Source: Leptospiraceae bacterium (GTDB taxonomy: Bacteria > Spirochaetota > Leptospiria > Leptospirales > Leptospiraceae). Taken from it: a stretch of 64,000 nt of DNA. The stretch covers positions 62,001 to 126,000 of the forward strand of contig JACKPB010000003.1 of NCBI GenBank assembly GCA_024233875.1. The letters run 5' to 3'. The translations under genes were made by a program, and so were the position numbers. Below the pieces are notes generated by a model. It did no database searches. It was given only the letters and a program-made list of their open reading frames with translations, and had not been told where the DNA came from. The stretch's first letter is position 1. Every line of letters starts with the position of its first letter. Below are positions 45,765 through 54,728 of this stretch, in pieces.

Positions 45765-47444
45765 TCACTCTCCAAATATCTCTTTTTCTGTAATGATTTT
45801 AGATTCACCTTCTTTCAATTCCAATTTACCCAATTCCAAAAGTCCCATTCGCACTCTCTGAAGATCCAGAACCTGAATTCCGCAAACTTTGAACATTCGA
45901 TGGATTTGCCTTTTCTTTCCTTCTTTCAAAATGATTCTGATTTTTTTTGATTCATGATCTACAACTTCGAGTGACTTGGCTCTGAGAAAGTCTCCTCCCT
46001 CTTCCATTCCCCCCAGAAAGATCTGTCTCAAATCCTGTTCGGGAAGGAGCTCGGAAACCACAACAAGGTATTCTTTTTCGATTCCCATCGATGGATGACT
46101 GATTTTATTCAAAAGAAATCCATTGGAAGAAAAGATCATCAATCCTCTTGATTTGAGATCCAATCTTCCGGCCATGTTGAATTTTCGATACTTAGAATCG
46201 AGAAGATTGAAAACAGTATTTTCATGATAGACATCGTGGTGGGAGCAAAGATAACCTGCCGGTTTATTGAAAGCAAGTATCAGATCACCCGGAATCAGTT
46301 GAACCGGATTGCCATCAAAGGTTACCTGATCTTCAAGTGGATTGACTTTAATAGAAAAGGATTTTACAACCTCTCCATTCATAGACACCCGACCCTGCTT
46401 TACAAATTCTTCCACTACTCTTCTGGCACCCAGACCGCACCTTGCAAGAAATCGATTGATACGAATTGGACTTTTGTTGTCGTAGTCCTCAAGATTTTCA
46501 AGGAAAGGAGAGGATTCCTTTTCTTTTAGACTGTTGAGGAGATCTTTCTTTTCCCGAATTTCATCATCGATAAAATTTTCAGAGGCATCGGGCTTGATGA
46601 GAATCCGTTTGATTCTCTCTACTTTTTCTTTTAGTTCCTCAGGATTGGAAATGCGATTTCTTCCACCGCCTCCCCTGTTTTTATCAAAACCGGGACGATC
46701 CTTTCCTCTCTGAAATCCCCCCCGCGAAGGACCCCTATCACTTCTGAAATTGGACCCCCTATCTCTATCTCCACGTGAGGATTGATCTCTATCACGATAG
46801 CCTCCCCGACTCTCTCCCTGTGAATCGTTTCTATTTCGATTCTCAGATCTGCCCCGATCGGAGAAGGGTCTTTTTTCACGGGAATCATCTCTATCTCTTC
46901 TAGGTCCACGGTTGAAGGAACCTTCGCCGGGTTTGCGGTAGTTGCTGCGGTTTTCATCGGAACGGTTTCTGTCCCCACGATCACGGTTGAAGGAACCTTC
47001 GCCGGGCTTGCGATAGTTTCCGCGGTTTTCGTCGGAACGGTTTCTGTCCCCACGATCACGGTTGAAGGAACCTTCGCCGGGCTTGCGATAGTTGCTGCTG
47101 TCTCTATTAGAAAAACTTTTTTCCCTGTATGGACCTCTGTCCGGGCGGGAATCCCTATCCCGAAATGGCTTTCGATCTCCAAAAGAACGATCCTCACCTC
47201 CGGGTTTTTTGAATTTATCAAAACCACCTCTGCCGGAGGATTGATTTCTATCCTTCGACTGACCATAGGGTCTATCTTTTTTTTCAAACTTTGAATCGGA
47301 TCTTTTTTCTGTAAATTTATCAGTCCGATTCGAGCCAAACCTGGGTTTTCTGGTACTATCTCCGGGTTTTCTATCTCTGGATTGAAAATTTTTGTTAAAT
47401 TTCGGTCTGGCTTTTTGACCTTTCTGGTTGTCTTGGTTTTCCAT
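45765..47444 (-). CDS. RluB-type pseudouridine synthase with long Arg-rich repeat N-terminus
   Basis: This 559-residue protein has its conserved part from about residue 310: S4 domain (IRINRFLARCGLGARRVVEEF), then the RluB/RluE/RluF core with FNKPAGYLCSHHD and catalytic aspartate in MAGRLDLKSRGLMIFS. Residues 1-280 are Arg/Gly/Ser/Asp-rich and disordered, with 25-residue tandem repeats (46909-47098). Such tails are known on RNA-binding enzymes and may bind rRNA. AAAAGGAATTT precedes the ATG. RluB is typically about 290 residues, so this protein is nearly twice the usual size. Target base in 23S rRNA is inferred. Confidence 0.88.
   Translation of the reverse strand: MENQDNQKGQKARPKFNKNFQSRDRKPGDSTRKPRFGSNRTDKFTEKRSDSKFEKKDRPYGQSKDRNQSSGRGGFDKFKKPGGEDRSFGDRKPFRDRDSRPDRGPYREKSFSNRDSSNYRKPGEGSFNRDRGDRNRSDENRGNYRKPGEGSFNRDRGDRNRSDENRSNYRKPGEGSFNRGPRRDRDDSREKRPFSDRGRSENRNRNDSQGESRGGYRDRDQSSRGDRDRGSNFRSDRGPSRGGFQRGKDRPGFDKNRGGGGRNRISNPEELKEKVERIKRILIKPDASENFIDDEIREKKDLLNSLKEKESSPFLENLEDYDNKSPIRINRFLARCGLGARRVVEEFVKQGRVSMNGEVVKSFSIKVNPLEDQVTFDGNPVQLIPGDLILAFNKPAGYLCSHHDVYHENTVFNLLDSKYRKFNMAGRLDLKSRGLMIFSSNGFLLNKISHPSMGIEKEYLVVVSELLPEQDLRQIFLGGMEEGGDFLRAKSLEVVDHESKKIRIILKEGKKRQIHRMFKVCGIQVLDLQRVRMGLLELGKLELKEGESKIITEKEIFGE
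46909..47098 (-). repeat. 75-bp tandem repeat inside the pseudouridine synthase gene
   Basis: Three copies (46909, 46984, and a partial one at 47059) have a 75-bp period and near-identical sequence, giving a 25-residue protein repeat built round NYRKPGEGSFNRDRGDRNR. The codon match at the DNA level points to recent expansion or slippage. Copy number may vary between strains. Confidence 0.9.
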
Positions 47445-47538
47445 AAATTCCTTTTACGCAAAGTATTTAGATTCCTTTGATCTGGGAAGTCATATTTTTT
47501 TCTTGTTAAGATTCCATTCTTTCAAAAATTAGAGGGAA

Positions 47539-48438
47539 ATGAATCCTCTGAAGAAGAAACCGAGAACTGCCAACCACACCGAACCTCCCCCCGCTCCCAA
47601 TTGGATGAAGAAATCGATCCGTTTTCCCCTTCCTGATGATCCGGTTCTGGCAGTTCGAAATAGTCTCTCGGAGAGAAAGCTCCATACCGTTTGTGAAAGC
47701 GCTTCCTGTCCAAATCTCAATCATTGCTGGACACAAAAAACTGCGACCTACATGCTCAATGGCGATATCTGTACCAGAAAGTGCAGGTACTGTGATGTGG
47801 CATCCGGACGACCTCTTCCTCTCGAAAGGGATGAACCCAAAAACATTGCAGAATCAGCTAGGTCGCTAGGACTTAGATATGTCGTTCTCACTGCTGTCAA
47901 TAGAGACGACTTAGAAGATGGAGGAGCTTTTGGTTTTGCTGAAACCATTCGGGAACTAAAAGAAGCAATTCCGAGAATACGAATCGAAGTCTTGATTCCT
48001 GACTTTCGAAACAGGGATGAAAGTTTAGAGATTATTTTTCAGAGTCAGCCGGACATCATCAATCATAATATTGAAACTGTGTCCTCATTGTTTAAAGAAG
48101 TTGCTCCCCAGAAAAACTATAAGCTCTCTCTGGAAGTTTTGAAGAAAATCTCCGAAAAAGGATTTCCAACCAAAAGTGGGATCATAGTCGGATTGGGTGA
48201 AGAAATTGAAGAAGTGAAAGAATGTATTACGGATCTCTATCAATCAGGTGTGCGACTTCTTACAATTGGACAATATCTTCAACCCACACCCACCCATTTT
48301 CCGGTAAGAAGATACTACGAAGTCTCTGAGTTTGATGAGCTAAGGGAATTTGCTATGAATTTGGGCTTCACTCATGTTGAGTCCGGTCCTTTGGTCAGAA
48401 GCTCATACCATGCGGAAGATCAGGCGAAAGGGATTTAA
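47539..48438 (+). CDS. lipA: Lipoyl synthase
   Basis: This radical-SAM enzyme inserts two sulphurs into octanoyl groups to make lipoate. The auxiliary cluster cysteines are at 52, 57 and 63 (CESASCPNLNHC) and the radical-SAM cysteines at 78, 82 and 85 (CTRKCRYCDVASG). The C-terminal TIGQYLQPT and GPLVRSSYHA segments complete the family pattern. 299 residues is normal. A GAGGGAA sits just before the ATG. It is divergent to the pseudouridine synthase gene. Confidence 0.95.
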   Translation: MNPLKKKPRTANHTEPPPAPNWMKKSIRFPLPDDPVLAVRNSLSERKLHTVCESASCPNLNHCWTQKTATYMLNGDICTRKCRYCDVASGRPLPLERDEPKNIAESARSLGLRYVVLTAVNRDDLEDGGAFGFAETIRELKEAIPRIRIEVLIPDFRNRDESLEIIFQSQPDIINHNIETVSSLFKEVAPQKNYKLSLEVLKKISEKGFPTKSGIIVGLGEEIEEVKECITDLYQSGVRLLTIGQYLQPTPTHFPVRRYYEVSEFDELREFAMNLGFTHVESGPLVRSSYHAEDQAKGI

Positions 48439-48445
48439 CTTAGAT

Positions 48446-48581
48446 CTCACCCTACGCCATTTTTTATTGTTCTGGCTATTTTTTTTCAGAGTCCTAATTT
48501 ACTAATAGATCAATAAAAATAGGGGGTTGGGGAGACGATGAGTTCCCAATTTGCCATTAGGTTCCCCTGTGTAAGGTGAGT
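48446..48581 (+). repeat. Dispersed intergenic repeat R2, copy 2, with flanking inverted ends
   Basis: The core from 48497 matches copies 1 and 3 (AATTTACTAATAGATC, AATAGGGG, GACGATGAGTTCC, GCCATT, CCCCT). The copy is bounded by imperfect inverted repeats: CTCACCCTACGC at 48446 and the reverse complement GTGTAAGGTGAG ending at 48581, 10 of 12 bases matching. CTCACCCTACG also occurs at about 61446. It fills the gap between convergent lipA and the FecR gene. Confidence 0.6.
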
Positions 48582-48585
48582 TGGA

Positions 48586-49746
48586 TCAACGGATTTTGTT
48601 GAATCTCTGATAGTCATACACAACATCTACGATATCATCATGAGGGATACGCATAATTCCTCTTTCTGTGTGCATGATGACTATTCCATTTTCTTGCGAG
48701 AGGATGGCTCCGACTTCTGTTCGACCATTTTTTAGCTTTATCTTTTCAATTCTCTCATAGTAAGAATGAAGAGCCCGATGATTTTTAAATCTCTTTGGCT
48801 TTTTTACTATGGATTTTGTAAACTTCTCTTTTTCCCGATTTTGCTTTTTCAGAATTTGATTTTCTATAGAACTTCTTCTCGCTTCCAATTCTTCAGCCCG
48901 AATCTCATCGATGGTTCCACTCATGAGCTCTTCATGGATCGCTATCATTTCATGTGTTAGAAGTACATCTTCAGGAATCAGGGTTTTGAACTCCTCTTCT
49001 TCCATTCGCTTGGGTTCATATTTTTTTGATTTGAAATGAATATTGGATATCCAACGGGAGTATTTGACAATCTCTTCTTCTTTTAAGAATATCCCATTCA
49101 ACCTGGGGTCTGAAGCGAGAAACCTCAATTCATTCCCTTCAAAAACCTTGATCTTTTTTTTCTCTACTTCAGAAGAGATTGGAAATTCAGAATCTGAATT
49201 AAGAAATTCATTTGGTTCTCGGTCCTTAAGAAACCGAAACCTGGGATAGGTTTCCACATTTCCTTCCAGAACCTTCAGGGAGACCCGATCTTCATCCTGA
49301 GAAAGAATGAGCTCGGTTCCGGTGATCTGATTCACCAGAGAAGGAGAAAAAATTGTGAATTCATCTCCGGGGTTTTCTTTTTTTATCTTACAGAAGATAG
49401 TCCCCTTCTGAAGCTCAAGTTTTGTGATTTTTCTATCTGTTGTATTTGTTAATTCTTTAAAAACAAGTCGGGAATTGGAATGAAGTCGAAAAATGGATGC
49501 TTCCAGTTGAATGTCTACTCGGGTTTTGGGTCCTGTTTCAAGTACATCCCCCGATTTTAGAACTGAGCCAATGGATGCCTTTTCTTCCGTCATATCATTG
49601 TGTTTGATTCCCGATTCACCGAAAGAGTAGACAACAACTACATAGGGATGGTTTTTTACAGGTTCTTTTTTGGGAGGTGGAGAAAGAGCGGTCTGTGGTT
49701 TTTTACAAGAGAGAATAAAAAAAACGATGAGAAGAAGTTTTTTCAT
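48586..49746 (-). CDS. FecR-domain lipoprotein
   Basis: This 386-residue protein has a lipobox LLIVFFILSC (cysteine 14). Residues 40-210 carry a FecR-type beta domain (IGSVLKSGDVLETGPKTRVDIQL, SRLVFKELTN, LELQKGTIFCKI, NQITGTELILS, VLEGNVETY). The rest is a helical Lys/Glu-rich region and a C-terminal beta segment (VGAILSQENGIVIM...IPHDDIVDVVYDYQ). In spirochaetes such periplasmic proteins occur without the FecI sigma partner. A second FecR protein is encoded at 54012. Function unknown; likely ligand sensing or binding in the periplasm. Confidence 0.8.
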   Translation of the reverse strand: MKKLLLIVFFILSCKKPQTALSPPPKKEPVKNHPYVVVVYSFGESGIKHNDMTEEKASIGSVLKSGDVLETGPKTRVDIQLEASIFRLHSNSRLVFKELTNTTDRKITKLELQKGTIFCKIKKENPGDEFTIFSPSLVNQITGTELILSQDEDRVSLKVLEGNVETYPRFRFLKDREPNEFLNSDSEFPISSEVEKKKIKVFEGNELRFLASDPRLNGIFLKEEEIVKYSRWISNIHFKSKKYEPKRMEEEEFKTLIPEDVLLTHEMIAIHEELMSGTIDEIRAEELEARRSSIENQILKKQNREKEKFTKSIVKKPKRFKNHRALHSYYERIEKIKLKNGRTEVGAILSQENGIVIMHTERGIMRIPHDDIVDVVYDYQRFNKIR

Positions 49747-49959
49747 TAGACTTCCTATGGGAAAATTTAAATACTATTGACCACATCTAACAGAGAAAAC
49801 TCAATTAGTTAGAATTTGAAAATCAACTAATTAACTTGAAGGTTATTTTAGTGATAAATACTTATATCCAAAATAGATTCAGAGTAAGAATTGAAAACAA
49901 AAAAATCTTCTTTTCCTATTGATGAAAAGAAAGTAAGATACTCAGAATGGAGTTTTTTA

Positions 49960-50847
49960 ATGCAAATCCTTTTTAAAATCATTTTCAGCACAATTGTATT
50001 GTTTATGCTCTCTCATTGCGCCATCAAAGAAAACCAACTCAGGGCCATAGAGAAATTCGGAAAAACAACAGAAGAGATTTCTGACTTATCCGCCAAAGAA
50101 CTGATTCGAATGAGAGAAAGCACCATCACCATGAATCTGGAATTGTTAAAACTGGGAACCAATACCCCAGGTAAACCAAATCCAAACAATCTGGATGAAG
50201 CTCTCGATCCACAATCTCTAACTCTAAGATTGAAATCAATTCTCGCATTGCGGTCCTATGGACTCCTACTACTTTCTCTCGCACGACAGGACTCTGCGGG
50301 TGACATTACCAGAGCAGCGGGCAATTTTTTGGACAACCTTGATTCCCTTACCCCTGAGACTAAAAAATTTGATTCTGAAAAGAAAGCGAATTTTTTAAAA
50401 AACATTTCCTTTTTTACCTCGATATTTACCTCCTATCAAAAGAAAGCTGCTCTGAAAGAAATCATTACCGGATCCAAACCACAGGTAGACATTCTCTGTG
50501 AACTTTTGAGTATGGAGTTTGATTACAAAAAAGGGAAACGTATGTCTCTTCAATATCAGGTGACCACAGACAGGCTTATCATAAGTTCGGACGAAGTTCT
50601 CGATATGGAAACGGACAGATCAATCAAGAATACAGCTCTCTATGCAATGCATCTGGCAACGGAAAATAAAAAAATACGGGAAAATCTTCATTTGAAAATT
50701 TCGGATACCTTTCAGGAGTTGAAGAAGAGCAATGCCGAACTCACTGCGGCCTTCCTTGAGGAAAGAATTGAAATGGATGATATCAAAGATTTTATCCAGA
50801 AAACAAAGACGATTGAAGAGTTGACAAGGGTAATGACAAAGAGGTAA
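49960..50847 (+). CDS. Helical lipoprotein, first gene of NHL operon
   Basis: The ATG at 49960 has GGAG seven bases before it; a TTG 23 codons upstream (49891) would break the signal peptide pattern. 295 residues, lipobox STIVLFMLSHC (cysteine 20 from this start). The mature protein is nearly all helix, with charged heptads in its last 60 residues (IRENLHLKISDTFQELKKS). No recognised family. It is 2 bases before the next gene, and the three genes to 53134 form one tight operon. Confidence 0.7.
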   Translation: MQILFKIIFSTIVLFMLSHCAIKENQLRAIEKFGKTTEEISDLSAKELIRMRESTITMNLELLKLGTNTPGKPNPNNLDEALDPQSLTLRLKSILALRSYGLLLLSLARQDSAGDITRAAGNFLDNLDSLTPETKKFDSEKKANFLKNISFFTSIFTSYQKKAALKEIITGSKPQVDILCELLSMEFDYKKGKRMSLQYQVTTDRLIISSDEVLDMETDRSIKNTALYAMHLATENKKIRENLHLKISDTFQELKKSNAELTAAFLEERIEMDDIKDFIQKTKTIEELTRVMTKR

Positions 50848-50849
50848 TT

Positions 50850-51146
50850 ATGCAGGAAGAAATCACAGTATCCGATTTATTAGAAAATCTAACTAATTTG
50901 ATTTTAAATGAAAAAAACAAAGAAACCAAAAAAAAACTTCGTGAACAACACGCAGAACTCAGTATCTCTTTACAAAAAATTGCAGAAGAAAATATAAAAT
51001 CGGATAATAAAGAATATGAATTAGCTTTAAATAAATTAGAAGTAGCTAATAAAAAGATTCAGATGGCAATGGAAAGATCAGAAAAAATCGAAAACACTAT
51101 AGTGAGTATCTCAGAAGTATTGGAAGTGATCCGTAGTATTGCCTGA
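50850..51146 (+). CDS. Short coiled-coil protein
   Basis: This 98-residue highly charged protein is entirely helix-prone, with heptads of Leu/Ile and Lys/Glu (LIDLI-like pattern through residues 10-95). No signal peptide and no cysteines. AGAGGTAA precedes the ATG. The stop codon overlaps the start of the NHL-lipoprotein gene by one base. It sits between two lipoproteins, so it may be a cytoplasmic partner or, less likely, a misread segment. Function unknown. Confidence 0.65.
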   Translation: MQEEITVSDLLENLTNLILNEKNKETKKKLREQHAELSISLQKIAEENIKSDNKEYELALNKLEVANKKIQMAMERSEKIENTIVSISEVLEVIRSIA

Positions 51147-53134
51147 TGAAATATACCATCCTCCTTTTTCTAACTCTTGGATTGAGTTTCTGTAAAGAAA
51201 AAGAGTCTCCGGAACCTCTGAAGCCTTACTTCAAAGCTCCGGAGCTTCCGCGCAACCTGGATTGGTTCAACACAAACAAGAAATTGACAGGTAAAGATTT
51301 ATCCGGCAAGGTCATTCTATTTCACTTTTGGACTCATTCCGATATCCAATCAAAAAAAATTTTTCAGACATTGCGTAGCCTGGAAGAAAAATGGAAGGAT
51401 AGACTACTTATAATTTCTGTTCACTCCGGAAAGTACCCCAGAGAGAGGAGCCGTGAATCAGTTCTGTCATACATTTTAAAAATGAATATTGAGCACCCGG
51501 TCATTCAGGATCCCTACTTTGTCCTCTGGAGAACTTTTGGAGTGAGTACCTGGTCTTCATTTGTACTCATTGATCATAAAGGCCAGATCATTGCCAGACA
51601 ACCATTCGGAAATTCTACAATAGCTCTGGATGAAGTCATAGGAAAATTATCCGATCTAGCAGAAAGTATGAATCAAATGAATCTAAGTCCGAATATGCAG
51701 TGGATAGATCCGGAAAAATACAAACACTTTGATTCCATTCTTTCTTATCCCGGAAAGATAGCGTCCAACGTCAGAGGAACCGAATTATTTGTTTCAGACT
51801 CCGGACACAATCGAATTCTAAGAATAGATCGAAAGACGGGTCATGTCCTGGATATCATTGGTTCGGGAGAAATCGGAAATATTGACGGTTCCTTAAAAGA
51901 TGCCAGATTTCAAAATCCTCAGGGCTTGGCGGTAAATGACAAAGAACTCTTTATTTCAGATCCGGAAAACCATTCAATCCGCAAATTTGATTTTCTCAGT
52001 AAGACAGTTGCTACTTATGCGGGAACCGGACAACCTGCAGAAGAGTTTGGAAAGACAGGATTGGTGGGAGTCTCCCCCCTTAACTATCCCTGGGATATAA
52101 AACTATCTGATCAGAGTCTTTACTCCAGTTTTCTCGGACTTCAGCAAATTCTCCGCACAAATATCTTAACCGGAAAGATTGAACTCATTCTGGGGAAAAA
52201 CCGTGAGAAGAATTCGGAAATCAAAATCGATTCTATTCCCGAACTAATAGCACCCCGTGGTATTGCAGTGAAGAACAATGATCTTTACATCATTGATTCT
52301 GAAAGAAATTCTCTTTTTCATCTGAATTTGAATGAACCTGAAAAGTTTACCCTCATCCTGGGAAATGAAAAAATGGAGTATGGAGATAGAGATGGATCTC
52401 AAAAAATTGCCAGGCTTCAGTATCCGGGTTCTCTGGCAATTTCAGAAAATTTTGTTTATATTGCTGACACTTTGAATCACAAAATAAAATCATATGATAT
52501 CAAAAGAAAGATAGTGAAAACAATTGCCGGAAATGGATCTCCGGGGAAACGGGATGGAGGTCCGGGCCTCTCCAGTCTGAATGAACCCGGGGGAATGGTT
52601 GTGATAGATAGCAGTCTCTATATTGCTGATACGAACAATCACTCGATTAGAGAATTGAACCTTAAAGATGAAACCTTAAAAACATATAAAATTCAGTTTG
52701 ATGAAAACTTAATATCGCATTCAAAACACAAAATCAAAAACATAGAAGAAACCAGTTTTCAAAAGAGTTTACACATTTCACCTGAATTGAAATTTTTCCG
52801 TCTAAATTTAGACCCTCCGGAAGGTTATGTTTGGGATAAAGAAAATCCCTTCTACTTCAAAGTGAATTCATCAAATATTGACGTTATTAATTTTCCAAAC
52901 GAAGGAATCAAGAGGTTAGAAAATTTTACTTCTTCGATTGATCTGCATTACAGAAACCTAAAAAATGGAAATTCTGAAGTGAATTTTGAATGTATAGTTC
53001 ATCTCTGTAAAAAAAATTCCTCATCTGTTTGCTATCTGAAACGGTTCAATCTTACCACTTTTATAAAAATAAGCGAAAATGGTAAAGACAATCCCGAAAT
53101 GTTCTACCGGGTAACGGGTCCCGGAAAGATTTGA
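51146..53134 (+). CDS. NHLRC2-like lipoprotein: cysteine-less thioredoxin domain plus NHL propeller
   Basis: This 662-residue protein has a lipobox LGLSFC (cysteine 16). A thioredoxin-like domain (about 40-165) has FWTHSDIQSKK where NHLRC2 proteins have a CxxC, so both cysteines are replaced. NHL repeats then form a propeller (about 190-505): NVRGTELFVSDSGHNRILRID, NPQGLAVNDKELFISDPENHSIRK, GSLAISENFVYIADTLNHKIKS and GGMVVIDSSLYIADTNNHSIRE. The last 130 residues are a separate beta domain. The NHLRC2 architecture is known as cytoplasmic or periplasmic; here it is lipid-anchored. Role unknown. Confidence 0.82.
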   Translation: MKYTILLFLTLGLSFCKEKESPEPLKPYFKAPELPRNLDWFNTNKKLTGKDLSGKVILFHFWTHSDIQSKKIFQTLRSLEEKWKDRLLIISVHSGKYPRERSRESVLSYILKMNIEHPVIQDPYFVLWRTFGVSTWSSFVLIDHKGQIIARQPFGNSTIALDEVIGKLSDLAESMNQMNLSPNMQWIDPEKYKHFDSILSYPGKIASNVRGTELFVSDSGHNRILRIDRKTGHVLDIIGSGEIGNIDGSLKDARFQNPQGLAVNDKELFISDPENHSIRKFDFLSKTVATYAGTGQPAEEFGKTGLVGVSPLNYPWDIKLSDQSLYSSFLGLQQILRTNILTGKIELILGKNREKNSEIKIDSIPELIAPRGIAVKNNDLYIIDSERNSLFHLNLNEPEKFTLILGNEKMEYGDRDGSQKIARLQYPGSLAISENFVYIADTLNHKIKSYDIKRKIVKTIAGNGSPGKRDGGPGLSSLNEPGGMVVIDSSLYIADTNNHSIRELNLKDETLKTYKIQFDENLISHSKHKIKNIEETSFQKSLHISPELKFFRLNLDPPEGYVWDKENPFYFKVNSSNIDVINFPNEGIKRLENFTSSIDLHYRNLKNGNSEVNFECIVHLCKKNSSSVCYLKRFNLTTFIKISENGKDNPEMFYRVTGPGKI

Positions 53135-53171
53135 ATAAATAATTGTTAAAACCTATTTGAACGGAAATAAA

Positions 53172-53849
53172 ATGTTTACTGATAAAAAATACAATCTCTA
53201 CCTCTATTTGAATGCTATATTTATTACTTTTTTACTTATGGCCGAATTGACAGGAAGCAAATTAGTCCATATGTTCGGATTTACTATGACCATGGGTGTG
53301 ATACCATTTCCGGTTACCTTTCTTATAACCGACACTATGAATGAATTTTATGGTCAATCGGCAGTGAAGAAAACAACTTATATCGGAATGGTGATGATTT
53401 TATTTGCATACATTTTGATTTTGATTGATCTTTCTATACCTGCCATCCCGGACTCGCCGGTAAGTGATGAATCTTTTCAAAATGTTTTTGCTAACTCGGG
53501 AATGGTAATTGTGGGATCCATCATAGCCTATCTCATAGGTCAGTTAATTGATATCAAAGTATTTCACTACTTAAGACTCAAGACAGGTGGAAGGCATATC
53601 TGGTTGCGTGCGACAGGTTCTACAATCATTTCACAACTGATTGATTCTTATGTAGTTATTTTCATCGCTTTCTCAGGAAAAATGAGTTTTGAGAAAATGG
53701 TAAATATTTCATCTGTAAATTTTGTATACAAACTCCTCATAGCCATTGCCCTCACTCCTGTAATTTATCTGATTCACAATCTCATCATTTCCTATTTGGG
53801 GGAAGATGGAGAAACTCTAATTCACTCTGCCGAACAGGAACCTCTATAA
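53172..53849 (+). CDS. Queuosine-precursor transporter family (YhhQ/VUT) protein
   Basis: I choose the ATG at 53172 over a TTG at 53157. About 225 residues, six membrane helices. MAELTGSKLVHMFGFTMTMGVIPFPVTFLITDTMNEFYG is the family signature (NAxxLTGxK..., FPxTFLxxD...EFYG), and GRHIWLRATGSTIISQLIDSYVVIFIAF is conserved. Members import pre-Q0/pre-Q1 for queuosine. It lies 37 bases after the NHL lipoprotein, and could be co-transcribed, though the functions do not obviously match. Confidence 0.88.
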   Translation: MFTDKKYNLYLYLNAIFITFLLMAELTGSKLVHMFGFTMTMGVIPFPVTFLITDTMNEFYGQSAVKKTTYIGMVMILFAYILILIDLSIPAIPDSPVSDESFQNVFANSGMVIVGSIIAYLIGQLIDIKVFHYLRLKTGGRHIWLRATGSTIISQLIDSYVVIFIAFSGKMSFEKMVNISSVNFVYKLLIAIALTPVIYLIHNLIISYLGEDGETLIHSAEQEPL

Positions 53850-54011
53850 TTTTTTACTTTCCGAAAGATTCGATTCTAATAAAGATTGACTTTTAGAAAA
53901 AACAGAAGAGCAGAGATGCAATCAATCGTTGCGATTGTATCCGAATCCGAAAATATATTTTTAAGTGATTTCGACAGTCTAATTAAAAACAAGGAGAATT
54001 AGAAACTATTT

Positions 54012-54725
54012 ATGAAAAAGAATTTATTCTATTTCTTACTCATCATCCTAAACATCCATTCCGAAATCTTTGCCGAACCAATATTTGCAACTATTGTGTT
54101 TATGAAAGGAAAAGTAAATTACATTCACAACGGTGAAACCAAATCCATTACCCGTAAGACAATTTTGGAAGAAAATGATATTATTATTACAGAGAAAGGA
54201 TTTCTGGACATCCAAATCGGACCCAATTCTGTATTTCGAATCAATCCCGGATCAAAGGTGAAAATATCCGGTCTTGCAATGACGGACAACAAACAAAATA
54301 TAAACCTCAACCTGGAAAAGGGACAACTATTTTCAAAAGTAAAAAATCTTCCCAATGGATCCAAAATCTCAGTAGAAACACCTACTCTCACAGGTGGAGT
54401 AAGAGGAACTGAATTTGCTATCTCCGGGGATTCCGATCAGGATCTCATCGATAAAAAAGAAACCTTAGAAAATGGCGTCTATGTCACAGAAGGTAAGGTG
54501 GAGGTGATTCTAAAAGAAAGCTCTACAAAAATCGAAGTCCCGGCCGGATCTGAATTTGTAACCTCAGCTAAAGAACAAAAAGCCAGAATGCTCTCAGATT
54601 ACAACAAAGAGAAAATGGAAATTTTAAATCATCTAAAAATCATGAAAGAAAGTAATTTTAAACTTTTAGAAGATCAGCACAAGAAAAATAAATCCCTTAT
54701 GCTCAAGAAAAAGCCCTGGGATTGA
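54012..54725 (+). CDS. Secreted FecR-domain protein
   Basis: This 237-residue protein has a signal peptide (NLFYFLLIILNIHSEIFA) and no lipobox cysteine. The FecR domain spans about 25-180 (VFMKGKVNYIHNG, GFLDIQIGPNSVFRINPGSKV, LNLEKGQLFSKVKN, ETPTLTGGVRGTEFAI, VTEGKVEVIL, VPAGSEFVTS). A helical tail of 50 residues ends in KKKPWD. AAGGAG lies about 15 bases before the ATG. The 3' end abuts a convergent gene. Function unknown. Confidence 0.85.
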   Translation: MKKNLFYFLLIILNIHSEIFAEPIFATIVFMKGKVNYIHNGETKSITRKTILEENDIIITEKGFLDIQIGPNSVFRINPGSKVKISGLAMTDNKQNINLNLEKGQLFSKVKNLPNGSKISVETPTLTGGVRGTEFAISGDSDQDLIDKKETLENGVYVTEGKVEVILKESSTKIEVPAGSEFVTSAKEQKARMLSDYNKEKMEILNHLKIMKESNFKLLEDQHKKNKSLMLKKKPWD

Positions 54726-54728
54726 TCC

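Noticed and set aside
46909..47098. CRISPR-like direct repeats
   Set aside because: Period is a multiple of three, frame is kept, and there are no unique spacers. It is a coding tandem repeat.
46631..47461. 276-residue minus-strand frame overlapping the pseudouridine synthase
   Set aside because: It lies in another frame of the Arg/Gly-rich repeat region and takes its length from biased codons. The synthase frame carries the known domains.
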